A stretch of 64,000 nt of DNA from Ulva prolifera (lineage: Eukaryota; Chlorophyta; Ulvophyceae; Ulvales; Ulvaceae): NCBI GenBank assembly GCA_023078555.1, contig CM041203.1, positions 2,833,981 through 2,897,980 of the forward strand. Reading direction: 5' to 3'. Shown piece by piece: positions 47,784 to 58,575 of the stretch. Under the pieces are notes generated by a model. The model had not been told where the DNA came from and did not search any database. It worked only from the letters and a program-made list of their open reading frames with translations. Every line of letters starts with the position of its first letter. The stretch's first letter is position 1. The position numbers and the translations under genes were made by a program.

Positions 47784-48696
47784 AAGTGGGAAGACGGATG
47801 AATTCGTTGGGTCTTTGCTCATTACTTGGAAACATGTCAGCACGACGACACGGCCTGTGTTGCCGCGTCCATCTGATGCTCATCTCGAGACATGCGATGA
47901 GTGGCTGATCGTTCAGTTCGCAACATGTCGGAGCCTCGAATTGCGCGGCACGCCGCGCGGAGCCTGACATACCATGCGGGCCGTCGATACACCGTGCGTG
48001 CACACACGTGGCACAGCAGATGACGGCTTGGAGCGCCAACAGCTGCGCATGCCTGACGTACTGGGTTGAAGCATGATGCTTTTTATCACAGCCGGTCTGG
48101 GCGTCGTCAGGTGTGAGGTCCAAGCTGGCAAACACCCCGTTATGTGTACAGACATGTGCACATAGCTCTGCGCGAGCTAGCGCGGTACTATCGCGCCAGA
48201 ACACACCAAGGCCTGCTGTGATAGCTTTCGAATGAGACTGGAGCCGGTGGTCAGCGCGAGATGTGCAACGTGATTGCGATGGCGTTGTCAACATTTTAGC
48301 GTGCTCTTTGCGCTCTTCGGACGCAGCGTTCGCCCATGCTGGTGTCGCAGCTCTTGTGGTCTTACCATAGCCCTTGCACCAGCTGCCAGCAATTTCTTAA
48401 AAAGAAATTTCAATAGTCCAGCCGTCTTATCCATCCCCTGTATCTGTGCGTGTGAGAACCTACTCTGCGCGGTCTGCTACAGCTGTGCATCTACGCCTGG
48501 CCAGGCTTGACCAATAGGACGGCAGAACCGTTCCTGCTGGCATGACACGACACGCATCAATGCAGCTTCTGCTATCTGCGGTGCTCTGAGTATGATCCAT
48601 GGATTCTGATCAGCAATCGAGTGTACATGGCTTGTCGACTTGCTCCAATCTCTGCTGCACGACCATGAGCAGCTTGCGTCAAATACAACACTGTGT
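47784..48696. other. Stretch without a recognised gene
   Basis: About 900 bp with no family signature on either strand, and no clear repeat. Confidence 0.35.
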
Positions 48697-48950
48697 ATTA
48701 CAAGGACAAAGCAAGCAAGGCAGGTGGCACCGCGAGCAACAACAGGGGAACCGCACGCCCACGCAAGCAGCCACACGCAGCACATACCAACACACCCTCG
48801 CAACGTTAGCACCCGCTCTGGCCACAACCCCACACACAAGCCCCTCTCCTGCCGGAATGCCACTCTCCTGGCGTGCGTGCTTTGGGCTGTTTGTGTGCTT
48901 GCTCGTTGTCCTGGCGGTGCTACTGGCCCCTCCGGCTTTGTCCTTGTAAC
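48697..48950. mobile_element. Inverted pair of LINE family B 3' ends, termini outward
   Basis: The left edge reads ATTACAAGGACAAAGCAAGC and the right edge GGCTTTGTCCTTGTAAC, so both 3' termini point outward. Inside each arm are the family B sub-terminal blocks (GGCAGGTGGCACCGCG and GGCGGTGCTACTGG). The right flank continues into ACAC-rich sequence. It looks like a short fold-back unit made of two truncated element ends. Confidence 0.6.
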
Positions 48951-49369
48951 ACACGCACGCCCCCATACCCCACACCCACAATCACAGCCGCACGCCCACC
49001 CCCATTCGGACCCTGCCCACCAGCTCGGCCCTAGAGCCCCGAAAGCACACGCAGCCGAGGCTGCAAACAACACTGTGTGTGGTAGCAATATAGGAGGCCT
49101 CCCCGGTGTCTCGAGGTAGAGGTGGATGGTCCAGCACTTGCTCAGTGCGCGCTGTAGCACACTCAGGACTACCATGCCCGCTTATGGTGTCATGAGTGGC
49201 AGGAGTGACACACGCACATTGACCTCAAGATCATGTTACGAGACGGCACTTCCCTTGTCCCTGACAAAAATGCACTTGATGACTCAGCATGCCTTGACTT
49301 GTAACTGTTAATTCAACCTGAATTGTGCAACACCTGGGCCCGGTCGTTTGCATGCTCTACACCTGTGGC

Positions 49370-49688
49370 CATGGGTGGGGTGGGGGTGGGTCTTGGGGCC
49401 GGGGAGGCCCCCGGCAATCGGGCGGTTTGGCCCTGTCGTACGGCGGCGGCGGGCGTTGTGGTGCTGGTGGTTGTGATGTGGTGCGTGCGCGTGTGTGGGT
49501 TTGGGTTTGTGGGTGTGTGGGTCTGTGCGCGTGTGTGTGCTGGTGTGTGGGTGTGTGCTTGGCGGTCTGCGGATTTGTGTCGCTTGCTACGCCGGTGATG
49601 GGTGAGATGTTCGTGGGTGTCTTGGTGTTTGCTTCGTCTGCTTGCTCCTTTCGCGGTGCTGCCCGACTTGCTGCCTTTGTCCTTGTAG
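49370..49688 (+). mobile_element. LINE family B 3' fragment
   Basis: It shows the G-rich block (GGGGCCGGGGAGGCCCC), the GT-rich stretch and the terminal TCGCGGTGCTGCC...CCTTTGTCCTTGTAG. The same blocks in the same order occur at 53.4-53.98 and 61.2-61.55 kb. Confidence 0.55.
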
Positions 49689-50791
49689 CACCTGTGGCCA
49701 TGATGCTATTCTGCAGCAGTGCACCGACTGAATGGAACCTGGAGGTTGTTGCTGTGACATGTGCAGCGGGCCAAAAGCAGTGATCACTGCCGGGATGCAA
49801 GAGTATTGGGGCAACTTGAAAACCTGTTGTTTAGGGTCGTCTGAGGGGGGTTTCCAAGTGGTTGACCCCTTTGGCATATGTGGTTCTGTTCATTTGGAGT
49901 TGTCAATGTCCTTGCAGGGCACGGCTCAGTAAACTTAAGTTTACTCTACTTTACAAGATCTATGACACGACAGTGCTACTAGTAGCAATGGTCAGGGCAG
50001 TGCTGCAGCGGTCTGCAGTCCGCTTGCAGACCTGTAGCTGGTATGGCAAAAGACTCGCAAGATGCACAGCATCAGTGATGGGCTGCGGGCCGACCGGGTC
50101 CGGGGCTGTTGACTGTGGCCTGACCGGTACCACCCTTAACCGCAACTCAGGCGCAGGTCAAGGCGTCGATGCTACAACCGTATTATCGCCAATGATACCA
50201 TCCCTCCGCGACATGCAGACTCCGAATCTGCAGAAGTACCCGCCTAGGAGAGCTCTGGCGCCGTCGACGTACGTCGACGGAGGACAGCCGATGGAGGCCT
50301 CGGAGCGCTCTCATGAGGGGGCCTTCGAAGGCCGCGTACTAGCAGCGTCGCGCATTCGTGGTTCTATTGGAGTGAAACAGTGTGCGGTGGCGGCGCGTGT
50401 GTCGTGCACGCATGCCGCCTCGGGGGGCAGTCCAGGCCGCATGTGCATGCCGCCGCCGGGTCATGTGAAGTACTGTAAAGTAATCTAGACTTATGAAGCC
50501 GTACGGATCCAGAAGAGGACATCGAAAACTGCGAGTTATAATTAATTAACGGGACCACATGCGTGTAAGCAGGAGTACTAATGGGATGGAATCTGGGGAC
50601 CGGAGGCCAGGGGCTCCCCCCCCCCATCCCTTTGGGTGGCCAGTACTAGTGAATCAGAGGATGCTGACGTGCATGGGTGAGGCTGTGTGCGGGGTCGTTG
50701 TGACGTGACGTGACGTGCACATGTATACACGTGGCAGGCCGGCGGTTGCTTGCACGCATGCGCATGCGTGTATGTGTATATATACTAGTAC
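49689..50791. other. Stretch without a recognised gene
   Basis: No gene recognised. A perfect 20-bp palindrome CCGTCGACGTACGTCGACGG lies at 50261-50280. Confidence 0.35.
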
Positions 50792-50963
50792 TTACAAAGG
50801 ACAGAGGCCGGGCATTCTACCGGTTCTCGGAATCCACTCGCAAATCCACTCGCTCATTCATATGCATAGCACTATAGGCCGGGCATGAGTGCGAGTGCGC
50901 ACCACGTGGTGCACAGGCCTACAGTATGCTGGCAGTACCTGCCAATTTAAAGATTGAAGCCCC
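50792..50963 (-). mobile_element. LINE family A 3' fragment, diverged
   Basis: Aligned with the copies at 57.6 and 57.9 kb: TTACAAAGGACAGAGGCCGG start, CGCAAATCCACTCGCTCA, GCACTATAGGCCGGGC, and AAAGATTGAAGCCCC. It is bounded by TATATATA-rich sequence on both sides. Minus-strand orientation puts the 3' end on the left. Confidence 0.7.
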
Positions 50964-51124
50964 ATATATGCATGTATATACATGTATATACAGAGCACAT
51001 AAGCATGTGTATGTATGTATTCATATGAATACTGCGCAAAATTGATGTATTCATAATAAATTGCGCATGATCATCGATCGACTGCATGTGTGGTGCTCCT
51101 GTTCGTGTCGTTCACGCGGATTCT

Positions 51125-51272
51125 GCGGTGCTACCTGTCCGGATTTGTCCTTGCAACACACTGCAGCTGTGTTATAAGGACAAAGCAAGCAAGGCAGGTA
51201 GCACCGCGAGCAGCAACCAGGGGAACCGCATACCACGCAACAAGCCACACGCATCATTTGTCCTTGTATAAC
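51125..51272. mobile_element. Three LINE family B 3' ends in tandem, opposed orientations
   Basis: A forward end (GCGGTGCTACCTG...GATTTGTCCTTGCAAC, 51125-51157) faces a reverse end (GTTATAAGGACAAAGCAAGC from 51171 to about 51250). A lone terminus, TTTGTCCTTGTATAAC (51257-51272), follows. Nested or twin-primed insertions would explain the arrangement. Confidence 0.6.
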
Positions 51273-53084
51273 ACTGTGTGCGGCTGCATCGTGATGCGTT
51301 GATCGTGCCCTCACCTGGCAGCATCACGATGCACCTTGCATGCATGACACTGTCCCGCGACAGCATGCGCATGCGACCCCCATGCATATGTCAGGCATAG
51401 CAGCCAGCGCCACCACCAAGCTTAAGCCCCGGGTCCGTGACCTTATTCCAGAACATGCTGACCGGTATGGCAGCTCTCTCTCTCTACAGCTGGGAGCTGG
51501 CATGCAAGGGGTCGCTGCTCGATCGCTGCAACGCGTTGGGATCTCGTCTGTAGAAGCGCCGGCAGGATACTCGTCATTCCCAGGGGCGCACGCCATATCC
51601 AACGCGTCGCGTGTCTTTCGACTGATCGACGACTCGTTGCATATGCATACGTGGACCGAGTGGGCAGGCACAGACATGCTTTACCACTGCACCATATGCA
51701 TGTTGCAACTGGCAACATTTGATGCTTATCGCTAATAATTCGATGGGCCCTTCGGCGCTTCTGATCCATGGCTTTTGCGGTGGAGACAACCCAGGCCGGG
51801 AGATCCAAGAGAGCAAGGCCCGGGGCGTGATACTCCACGCGTCCCGGGACCCTACAGCTATGCGTCAGTATCTCAGAGATATGGCGTTCATCTTCAGATC
51901 GTGAGCTCCGCGCAGCCGCAGGCGATATCTGTTTGTTCGTAGGCATGGTCAAGAGTACTCATGCATATCTGTGCAGGCTGTGCACGCCAGCCGCGGCCGC
52001 GTTTCGGAGCGACTCCTATCGCGATTGCTCAATTGAGCTCAAGCACCCAATGCGAAAGGCCATGCGTGGCCAACGCCCTTTGCACGCCACGTCACAAGAA
52101 CATCAGCAGCAGAATGCTGAGAAGTAATATATCATATCACGACAAATATTTATATACGTACCTCTATCTCAGAGAGATGCACATGCACAGCCACGTTCAC
52201 GCTACGGATGTGCTGAGACAGTACAAGCTTAAGGGCTCGGATCGAGTCCATGGCTGCAGATCTCGACTCGAGACGATGCCGCTGATCAAGACGTCGCCGT
52301 GCAGGGTTTACAAAAGAGTGAACGGAAGGAGCTCCTTCCTAGACAAACACCACCAAAGCATCTCGTCGCCGTGCAGGTAGTCATAGAAGAGTGAACGGGA
52401 GGAGATTGTCCACAAACGATCATCGTGCAGGTGCGTTGAAGCTCAATCGAGCAATAATAATTGTACTGGCCACCAGCTGCAGTGCGAAGCAACGAGTAAA
52501 GAGATCTCGCAGCCCGTGTTTGTAGGGGGCGCCTCCGGCTGCTACCGCCATGGGCGTGTACGTGTGCGGCCGTCGCCGGCGGCCGCTTCCGGACTCCAAA
52601 GTCTGCATATGCATGCGCAGGTGCACTCACACATCATGATGCACTTTCCGGTGCGGGTTATGGCGCTGCAAGGGTCCTTCAAGTTCAACACGTATCTCAG
52701 ATATTTGCAGAAGAGTGGTTCGAAACAGAGGGCCCTTGTACATGTCGCCGTCAACTTGAAAGCGTGGGCCCTGATTGTGATAGGCCTTCGAATTCGAATT
52801 CAATTCGGGCCTCCAGGCTTTAATTGAAGTGCCTGAAGTCCCTGCAGAGTACCACCGCAGTTGCAACGCCAGCTGGCTGCAGAAGATGCCATCGCCGCCA
52901 GCAACTAAAATAAAGTTGGAAGGCCCTTGACTGGTGCACTGCAGCTGCAGCATGCGGCGGCCACCCAGGTTGCAAGGTATGATCATGATGCGGGCGTGGA
53001 GGACCCGATGCGGCCGGCCGGGCTGAGGAGTAATCCACGTGGGTGCGATTGTAGTGTGATCGTGTGTGTGATATACATGATGTT
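51273..53084. other. Repeat-like stretch without a recognised gene
   Basis: No gene recognised. Near 52300-52440 two related strings, GTCGCCGTGCAGGTAG-like followed by AGAGTGAACGG(G/A)AGGAG, repeat. They resemble the family C terminus at 53145. Confidence 0.35.
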
Positions 53085-53190
53085 GCTTCGGATGAGATTC
53101 TTTTGTGGTATTTGTCTTCTCCTGTTTACTCTTTTGTAAACATATTACAAAAGAGTGAACGGGAGAAAACAAACACTGAAACCGAATCTC
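53085..53190. mobile_element. Inverted pair of family C ends, termini inward
   Basis: A forward copy (TTCGGATGAGATTC...CTCCTGTTTACTCTTTTGTAA, to 53139) faces a reverse copy (TTACAAAAGAGTGAACGGGA...ACCGAATCTC, from 53145) across five bases. The roughly 30-bp arms pair with a few mismatches. Related single ends lie at 56377-56477, and partial ones at about 54630 and 52308. Confidence 0.55.
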
Positions 53191-53205
53191 AACCGAATCA
53201 ACTTC

Positions 53206-53318
53206 AACACACACTCACATGCACTCACGCGCACACACTCACATACACTCACACGCACACATTCACACGAACACTCACACGAACACACGGCGCACACACT
53301 CACACGAATACACGGCGC
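53206..53318 (+). repeat. ACACTC-type minisatellite
   Basis: Irregular tandem CACACTCACA/CACACGAACA units, about 110 bp, directly beside the family C end and before the family B coding remnant. Confidence 0.75.
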
Positions 53319-53398
53319 GTCATGCGGGCACGGCTGTTTTGACGGGGCTTGCAGTCCCATCCGATGACCTCACACCGCTCACAGGCCACCCGGCCTGA
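53312..53398 (+). pseudogene. C-terminal coding remnant of LINE family B
   Basis: 29 in-frame codons end in LAVPSDDLTPLTGHPA-stop. The same C-terminus (RHAGKAVLARLAVPSDDL, then GHPA-stop) is encoded at 60884-60970, and a diverged version at about 56797-56860. The same G-rich block and TTGTAAC terminus follow at 53 and 61 kb. So this is most simply the end of an element-encoded protein (probably a retrotransposon ORF2) followed by its 3' UTR. The enzyme itself is not in the window. Confidence 0.55.
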
Positions 53399-53981
53399 GC
53401 GGCGCTGCGCGCCCGCCCGGGCTGCGTGGTGGGCAGTCGCCGCTGCGTGCGCGCTCGCAGCCTCGTCCGCTTTGTTGTGATGGCGGCTTGGGCGTGCCGC
53501 GTTTCTCCGGTGTCTTCCCCGTGCGCCTGCTTGTGGCTCGCCGTTGGGACGCAGCCGGGTAGTTTGGGCGGGCTGGGCTGGACTTTGGGGGTTACGGGTG
53601 TGGGTTTGCGGGCGGGCGGGTTGGTGTGCGAGGGCTGGGCTTGGGGGGTTGTGCTGGGGGAGGCGGGGGCCTCCCCGGGTTGGGGGTTTTTGTTGCGGTC
53701 TCGCTGTTTAAATTGTTTGCTGGGCGGCCTTGGGTGCTTGTGCTTCCGGGTGTCGTGCGCCTGGCTGGTGGGCGGGGTTCAGATGGGGGTGGACGTGGGG
53801 GTGTGGGCGTGTGTGTGGCTGTGTGGCTGTGTGGCTGTGTGGCTGTGTGGCTGTGTCTGGCGCGAGTGCTGCCGTTGCGTGGGTGTTTTGGTGTGAGCTT
53901 TGTGTGGCTTGCTGCGTGGTGTGCGGTTCCCCTGGTTCTTGCTTGCGGTGCTACCTGCCTCGCTTGCTTTGTCCTTGTAAC
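53399..53981 (+). mobile_element. LINE family B 3' UTR and terminus, best copy
   Basis: Follows the coding remnant. Blocks are a G-rich tract with GGGGGCCTCCCCGG, the TGTGTGGC tandem at 53811-53856, GCGGTTCCCCTGGTTC, and the terminal GCGGTGCTACCTGCCTCGCT...GCTTTGTCCTTGTAAC, then an ACACAC tract. The element is truncated at 5'. The long plus-strand open frame across it (53426-53896) is a product of the low-complexity sequence. Confidence 0.6.
53811..53856 (+). repeat. TGTGTGGC tandem repeat
   Basis: Five to six perfect 8-bp units inside the family B 3' UTR. A degenerate equivalent occurs in the other family B copies (49.5, 61.3 and 63.06 kb). Confidence 0.85.
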
Positions 53982-54233
53982 ACACACGAACACTACAACC
54001 GCACTCACAACTCAGTCCGGCAGGATCGCGTCCTCAAGGCCCGCATCATACCGCAACCCCTGCTCCCGAGAGATGACAAGCCCAGACTTCCGATACATGT
54101 CCGCATTGCCCCGCTGCAACGACACTGACAGCATTGTAAACAAAGTTGCCGCAAGGTGGTCCTGCGTCGATGTTTGGGCTGCACAGAGCAACACACCGTG
54201 ACGTGCGTGGGTGTGTTAGTGTGTTGGTGTGTG

Positions 54234-55213
54234 CTCCGTGTGGCTTGTTGCGTGGTGTGCGGTCCCCCTGGTTAACGTTGCTGCTCGCGGTACAGACCAG
54301 TGCTCTACAGTTGGGTTTTTTCTTGGCGGGAAACCCGATTTTTTTTTTCGGGCTGCCCCCTCCAAGACGGTCGGTAGATGTCGGGGTTTCCCGCCAACGC
54401 TGTGGCAATCTGTCGGGGGTGTTCAAACCAAATTACGGGGTCATTTGCATTACAGCATTTGCCAACTGATTATTGCACGAAGTCTAATCAATTTAAGAAT
54501 GGGTGTGGCACAGCTCTGTGCGCATCTTTGTGCGCATCTTTGAACTTGTACTTCGTAAAGTCGCTGTTCTTACAAGAGTCACATATCGTACAGTGCCACT
54601 GGTGAGAATTGTTGACCACGCCTTCGTTTTTGTCTTCTCCCGTTCACTAATTTGTGATCGTACTTCGTATTCCACCCATGGAAACTCAAGCTGGCGTGCG
54701 TGCACTTTGGTATCAGACAACCTTTACCGAACGACAGAGCCATCCGCAGCTACTCTTTTCGAACAACTGGCTTCGTTCCTGTCTTTGTCAGCTGATGATG
54801 AAGCATTATCATGATTATCATGATCAGCTGTGCGCTTGGGCACTCGAGCTCGGCCGGTAAACCCGAAGTTATGCAAGGTCATTCTCGCAACACTCAAGCA
54901 ACAGGTAACACCGATGTCAGCAATAGTTCATTCCGTTTAGTGTTCTTCTGGCCGGACCAGGCCCGACAAGCTGTTGGGACTCCCGAGTCTTGACCAGGCC
55001 CGCCGAGCTGTCGGAATTCTGTCGGGGTTCCCGCCATGCCTCGGTGGCGGCCGGCGGGCTTCGCCCGCCAGCCCCCCCGTGGCTTGACGGGAAAACCGAT
55101 GGCTCGCTTCGCTGGCCATCGGTTTTTTCGCCTTTTTTTCAATTTTTGTCTGGAAACCGATCGGTCTGTAGAGCACTGGTACAGACCTGCCTTGCTTGCT
55201 TTGTCCTTGTAAC
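54234..55213 (+). mobile_element. LINE family B 3' end split by a hAT-like element
   Basis: The left part ends in GTGGCTTGTTGCGTGGTG...GCTGCTCGCG and the right part resumes with CTGCCTTGCTTGCTTTGTCC to GTAAC at 55213. Together they rebuild the terminus seen at 53981. The 881-bp insertion with its 8-bp duplication lies between, so the LINE end is the older of the two. Confidence 0.7.
54298..55178. mobile_element. Non-autonomous hAT-like DNA transposon, 881 bp
   Basis: Perfect 13-bp terminal inverted repeats CAGTGCTCTACAG (54298-54310) and CTGTAGAGCACTG (55166-55178) are flanked by a perfect 8-bp direct repeat GTACAGAC (54290-54297 and 55179-55186). CAGTG-type ends plus an 8-bp target duplication are the signature of the hAT superfamily. 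No transposase-like frame is present. Internal features are T-tracts near both ends, a hairpin at about 55099-55130 (ACCGATGGCTCG with GGCCATCGGT), and a direct repeat of GTCGGGGTTTCCCGCC near each end. Confidence 0.85.
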
Positions 55214-57454
55214 ACACGGTGACGTGCACATATGTACGGCATGCCGCGGCGAGGGTACCAGGAGCTGGTACCACACGTGTGGAGCCACGAGTAACCGTTC
55301 GGATTGACGAAGTAAGAATTTATGTTCCGGAGCACCGCGGTGGAGCAGCGCCGCCAATACACACATACCAGGCCGCGGCGCACGACGCTATAGCGTCGCA
55401 CGACGCTATAGCTGCGACCGCACTGCATGCGTCGGAAGTGCTGCAGCGCACGTGAGCTTCCACGTGGACGCTGCTTGGTGATAGATAGGTGTTGTGCTGT
55501 AGCAGAGAAGTAGGCAGATTGCAATCGAATTGGAGCCACTAGATATGTTGCGCGGTGCACCACGTGTTCGCTTGCGCTGCTTCACTCTAGAAGCTTCTGT
55601 ACGTGACATGTCACGACAGGATCCTCAAGGCGGCCGCGGATCCAACGTTGGATCCCACATCACGATCCAGACTCTGCGGAGGCACGAGGTGGTTCATCAT
55701 GTATATGGCTGGGGGTGTTCATGATCATAGTACGTATGGCAAGCGCATGCAGCCTCAGCGTCATGACCTGCAGGGATTTGGAGTGAGCTCACGAGTGCGT
55801 GGTGACGGTGGAACATGACTCGCGCGCACAGTGCACTAGTACAGCATATGCGATCTCGGTGTTGGGAGGTGGTTTCACCAGCCGCTGCCATGGCATGCTC
55901 GGCATCCGTGCAAAGCGGGGACATCTTGCTCGGTGAGCCCGCGAGGCTAGCCTCTCACGTGTGCAAATTTGATTTTAAAACATCTCGCATCCGAGCGCGG
56001 TCCTGTGTGTGCGCGCAAGTTTGTAGACCTGGCGACAGATCGCACCATGGCCATGCATTAATCGGGCCCGATGCGTGCTCGTCACCCTCACCGATGCATC
56101 GTGACGGTTACAGACTACGTACGGTGCTGATTACTCCGAACGCCGCAACGTTTGAGCAACGTCCCATGCACTGCTGCGGCCGCAACAGCCTGTGTGAGTG
56201 CTCAACTGAGTGCTCAAGGATGCCTGCTAGCGGCCGAGCTCACTTGCAAGTCACTCATGAGTGAAGCCTGCATTTGCAATCACAACAGCAAATGTTGATT
56301 TCGAGAACCAGCGCTGCAGCGCGCACGGTTGTAGTGCACTACATGAGACCGCGGTGTATGTGGCTAGCCAGCTGTTGATTCGGATGAGATTCGTTTCTGG
56401 TGCTTGGGTTTTGTAACCGATCGCCTTTTCCGGTGTTTGTCTTCTACATCTCCCGTTTACTCTTCTGTGTACGTAACAAAGCGGCGCTTCAGCCGCCCAC
56501 CCCCGGCCGGAACGCACCCGGTGGGCCGTATGCATGACAGCGGCGAGACCCGGTGTGCTTGCACACACGGCATAGAGGCCGCACAGTGGCCGTGTTTCTT
56601 GTGTACGTATGCGATACACGTTTCCGGGCCCTGTCCATGACGTACGCGCACTAGGTGCGTGCCGGTATATCTGACTACATATATACGATGCGGTCGGATC
56701 CGTATGGATCCGCGCCAAGACGCTCTGCCCCGCGGCCGCCGGCCAAGTCCGTGCTACCCAACAGCCGCTGCTGCCGCCGCCAGGCAGCAGCTGCTGGCTC
56801 GCCACGCGGGCAATTGCAAGGCAGTTTTGATGGGACTCACGGTCCGGTCTGACGACACTGCCTGGATGAATTCGGCCTCGGGCTGAGCGGCTAGAGCTCG
56901 ACACCGGGTGACCCCGGGCCCCCTGCCGCCATGAGACATCTCAAGGGACTCGGGCACCGCTGCCAGGCGCGGCAGCATGCATCGTCCGGATCCGGAGCCG
57001 GCAGGGCCATCGGGTTCTGCATGCATGCGCACGACTGTGCGGCCTGGGACATTGCAATTGTACAAGAGTGAAAGGATGTATACATACAGGGATTCGAATT
57101 CAGGCCTCAGGCTGAGGGTATCCTACCCCGGGCGTCGCGTGGGTGGGGGGTGCTCATTGAGCCCAGGCACAGGCCAGCGCAGCGCATGAGCCAGTGTCGT
57201 CCAGCGGCCGGGGGTCTGGAGGCGAGGAGGTGTGTCGCCGTCTCATGACAACAGTGGCGGGCGGGAGTCGAGTGCGTCCTAGCTGCGCCGCTGGGAGCAC
57301 GTATGGCTGCAGTAATTGGCCAAACCGGTGTGCGCCATGCATGTGCGATCGCGTGCCAGTGCGCCAGGCAGAGAGGCAGTGGTTGGATCGATGCTGAAAC
57401 AGACCGGGGGAGCTGGAGGACAGGCCAGCCTCAGATCTCAGAGGGCCCAGCTTT
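55214..57454. other. Palindrome-rich stretch without a recognised gene
   Basis: No host gene recognised. Perfect short palindromes include 55383-55398 (CGACGCTATAGCGTCG) and 55638-55655 (GGATCCAACGTTGGATCC). A family C end lies at 56377-56477 and a diverged family B coding fragment at about 56797-56860. Confidence 0.35.
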
Positions 57455-57499
57455 TGTGGCAGTCCAGTGGTATAGCGGCCATATCACTGGATTGCCACA
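57455..57499. mobile_element. 45-bp palindromic mini-element
   Basis: TGTGGCAGTCCAGTGGTATAG...CTGGATTGCCACA, arms of 18-20 bp around GCGGCC. Nearly identical to half of the 100-bp palindrome at 24794. Both are preceded by CAGCTTT, so either the insertion sites resemble each other or the element is slightly longer on that side. Confidence 0.75.
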
Positions 57500-57626
57500 G
57501 CGTGCTTGGGAGTGTGCCAGTGCATGCTGTGGGGCCATAGGCATCGATAGATACACGAATATCTGTCTATATAATATATATATATAGTTACAATATCTAT
57601 ATAATATCTATATAATATATATATAT

Positions 57627-57896
57627 AGTTACAAAGGACAGAGGCCGGGCAGCGAGCCGTTGCCAGGAATACACACGCAAATCCACTCACGCAGTCATGG
57701 CACTAGGCCGGGCACGAGCACGTACCACAGCTCGGCCGGTGATGCCAGCCAAAGATTGAAGCCCCGCACGGAGCACAAGAGCATTCCCCTTGCACAACGC
57801 CACACTCAACCGGCGCAGAGCATTCGTCACAAACAAAGCACGGTTCACCTTACCACACCGAGACGCAACCTCCGCCAGCCGATTCAAGTGATTCAT
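57627..57896 (-). mobile_element. LINE family A 3' end, short copy
   Basis: 270 bp almost identical to 57913-58182 (one difference noticed near the terminus). Bounded on both sides by (TA)n tracts. The minus strand encodes the last 70 codons of the family A protein (57687-57896) plus a 60-bp 3' UTR. Confidence 0.85.
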
Positions 57897-57912
57897 ATAT
57901 ATATATATATAT

Positions 57913-58543
57913 AGTTACAAAGGACAGAGGCCGGGCAGCGAGCCGTCGCCAGGAATACACACGCAAATCCACTCACGCAGTCATGGCACTAGGCCGGGCA
58001 CGAGCACGTACCACAGCTCGGCCGGTGATGCCAGCCAAAGATTGAAGCCCCGCACGGAGCACAAGAGCATTCCCCTTGCACAACGCCACACTCAACCGGC
58101 GCAGAGCATTCGTCACAAACAAAGCACGGTTCACCTTACCACACCGAGACGCAACCTCCGCCAGCCGATTCAAGTGATTCATGGCAGGCCGTCCCAAGCG
58201 ACCATGCGTCTCATGCGATAACGGCACGAAGCTATACGCATCAGGGTCGTACAACCGATAAGCAGTGCGTTTCTGCACGTCCCGCGTCTCCGCAGCACCC
58301 CCGTCCTCGCGGGCCGCACGGCCGCAATAGGAACCAGCACAGGGGTTCACAACCGACACATCCCCTATGCACAAAGGGTCACCCGGCGGCATAAACATGA
58401 TGTCCCCCAGTTTCTCCTGGGCCACTGCCCTCAACACCTGCGCCAGCGCCGTTGCCTGCGCGGCAGCGGCCTGCTCCCCAGGCCCCGCCGGACCCTGGCC
58501 ACCTGGCGCCGCTGCCGCCGCCAGGGCCGCAGCCTGCGCCGCG
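57913..58543 (-). mobile_element. LINE family A 3' end, long copy with ORF C-terminus
   Basis: The minus strand is open from 58543 to the stop at 57973, about 190 codons: an Ala/Gln/Gly-rich stretch, then VAQEKLGDIMFMPPGDP, IGDVSVVNP, AYSFVPLSHETHGRLGRPA and MNHLNRLA. The GDVSVVxP and FVPLSxETxGRLGxPA blocks are what I would expect near the C-terminus of plant-type and algal LINE reverse-transcriptase polyproteins (recollection, not searched). No RT domain is present, so it is 5'-truncated. (TA)n tracts lie at both borders. Confidence 0.7.
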
Positions 58544-58544
58544 T

Positions 58545-58575
58545 CAATATATATATATATATATATATATATATT
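58545..58575. repeat. (AT)n microsatellite
   Basis: About 30 bp of perfect AT repeat at the 5' border of the LINE A copy. Similar tracts at 57575-57626 and 57896-57912 separate the two copies. Confidence 0.9.

Noticed and set aside
48599-49175. Overlapping open frames of 116-232 codons on both strands
   Set aside because: All lie across the inverted LINE ends, with His/Thr/Pro- or Cys/Gly-rich composition typical of translated CA/GT repeats.
53426-53896. A 156-codon plus-strand frame and similar ones at 49323-49598
   Set aside because: They run through G-rich and TGTGTGGC tandem sequence of the LINE family B 3' UTR and are low-complexity artefacts.
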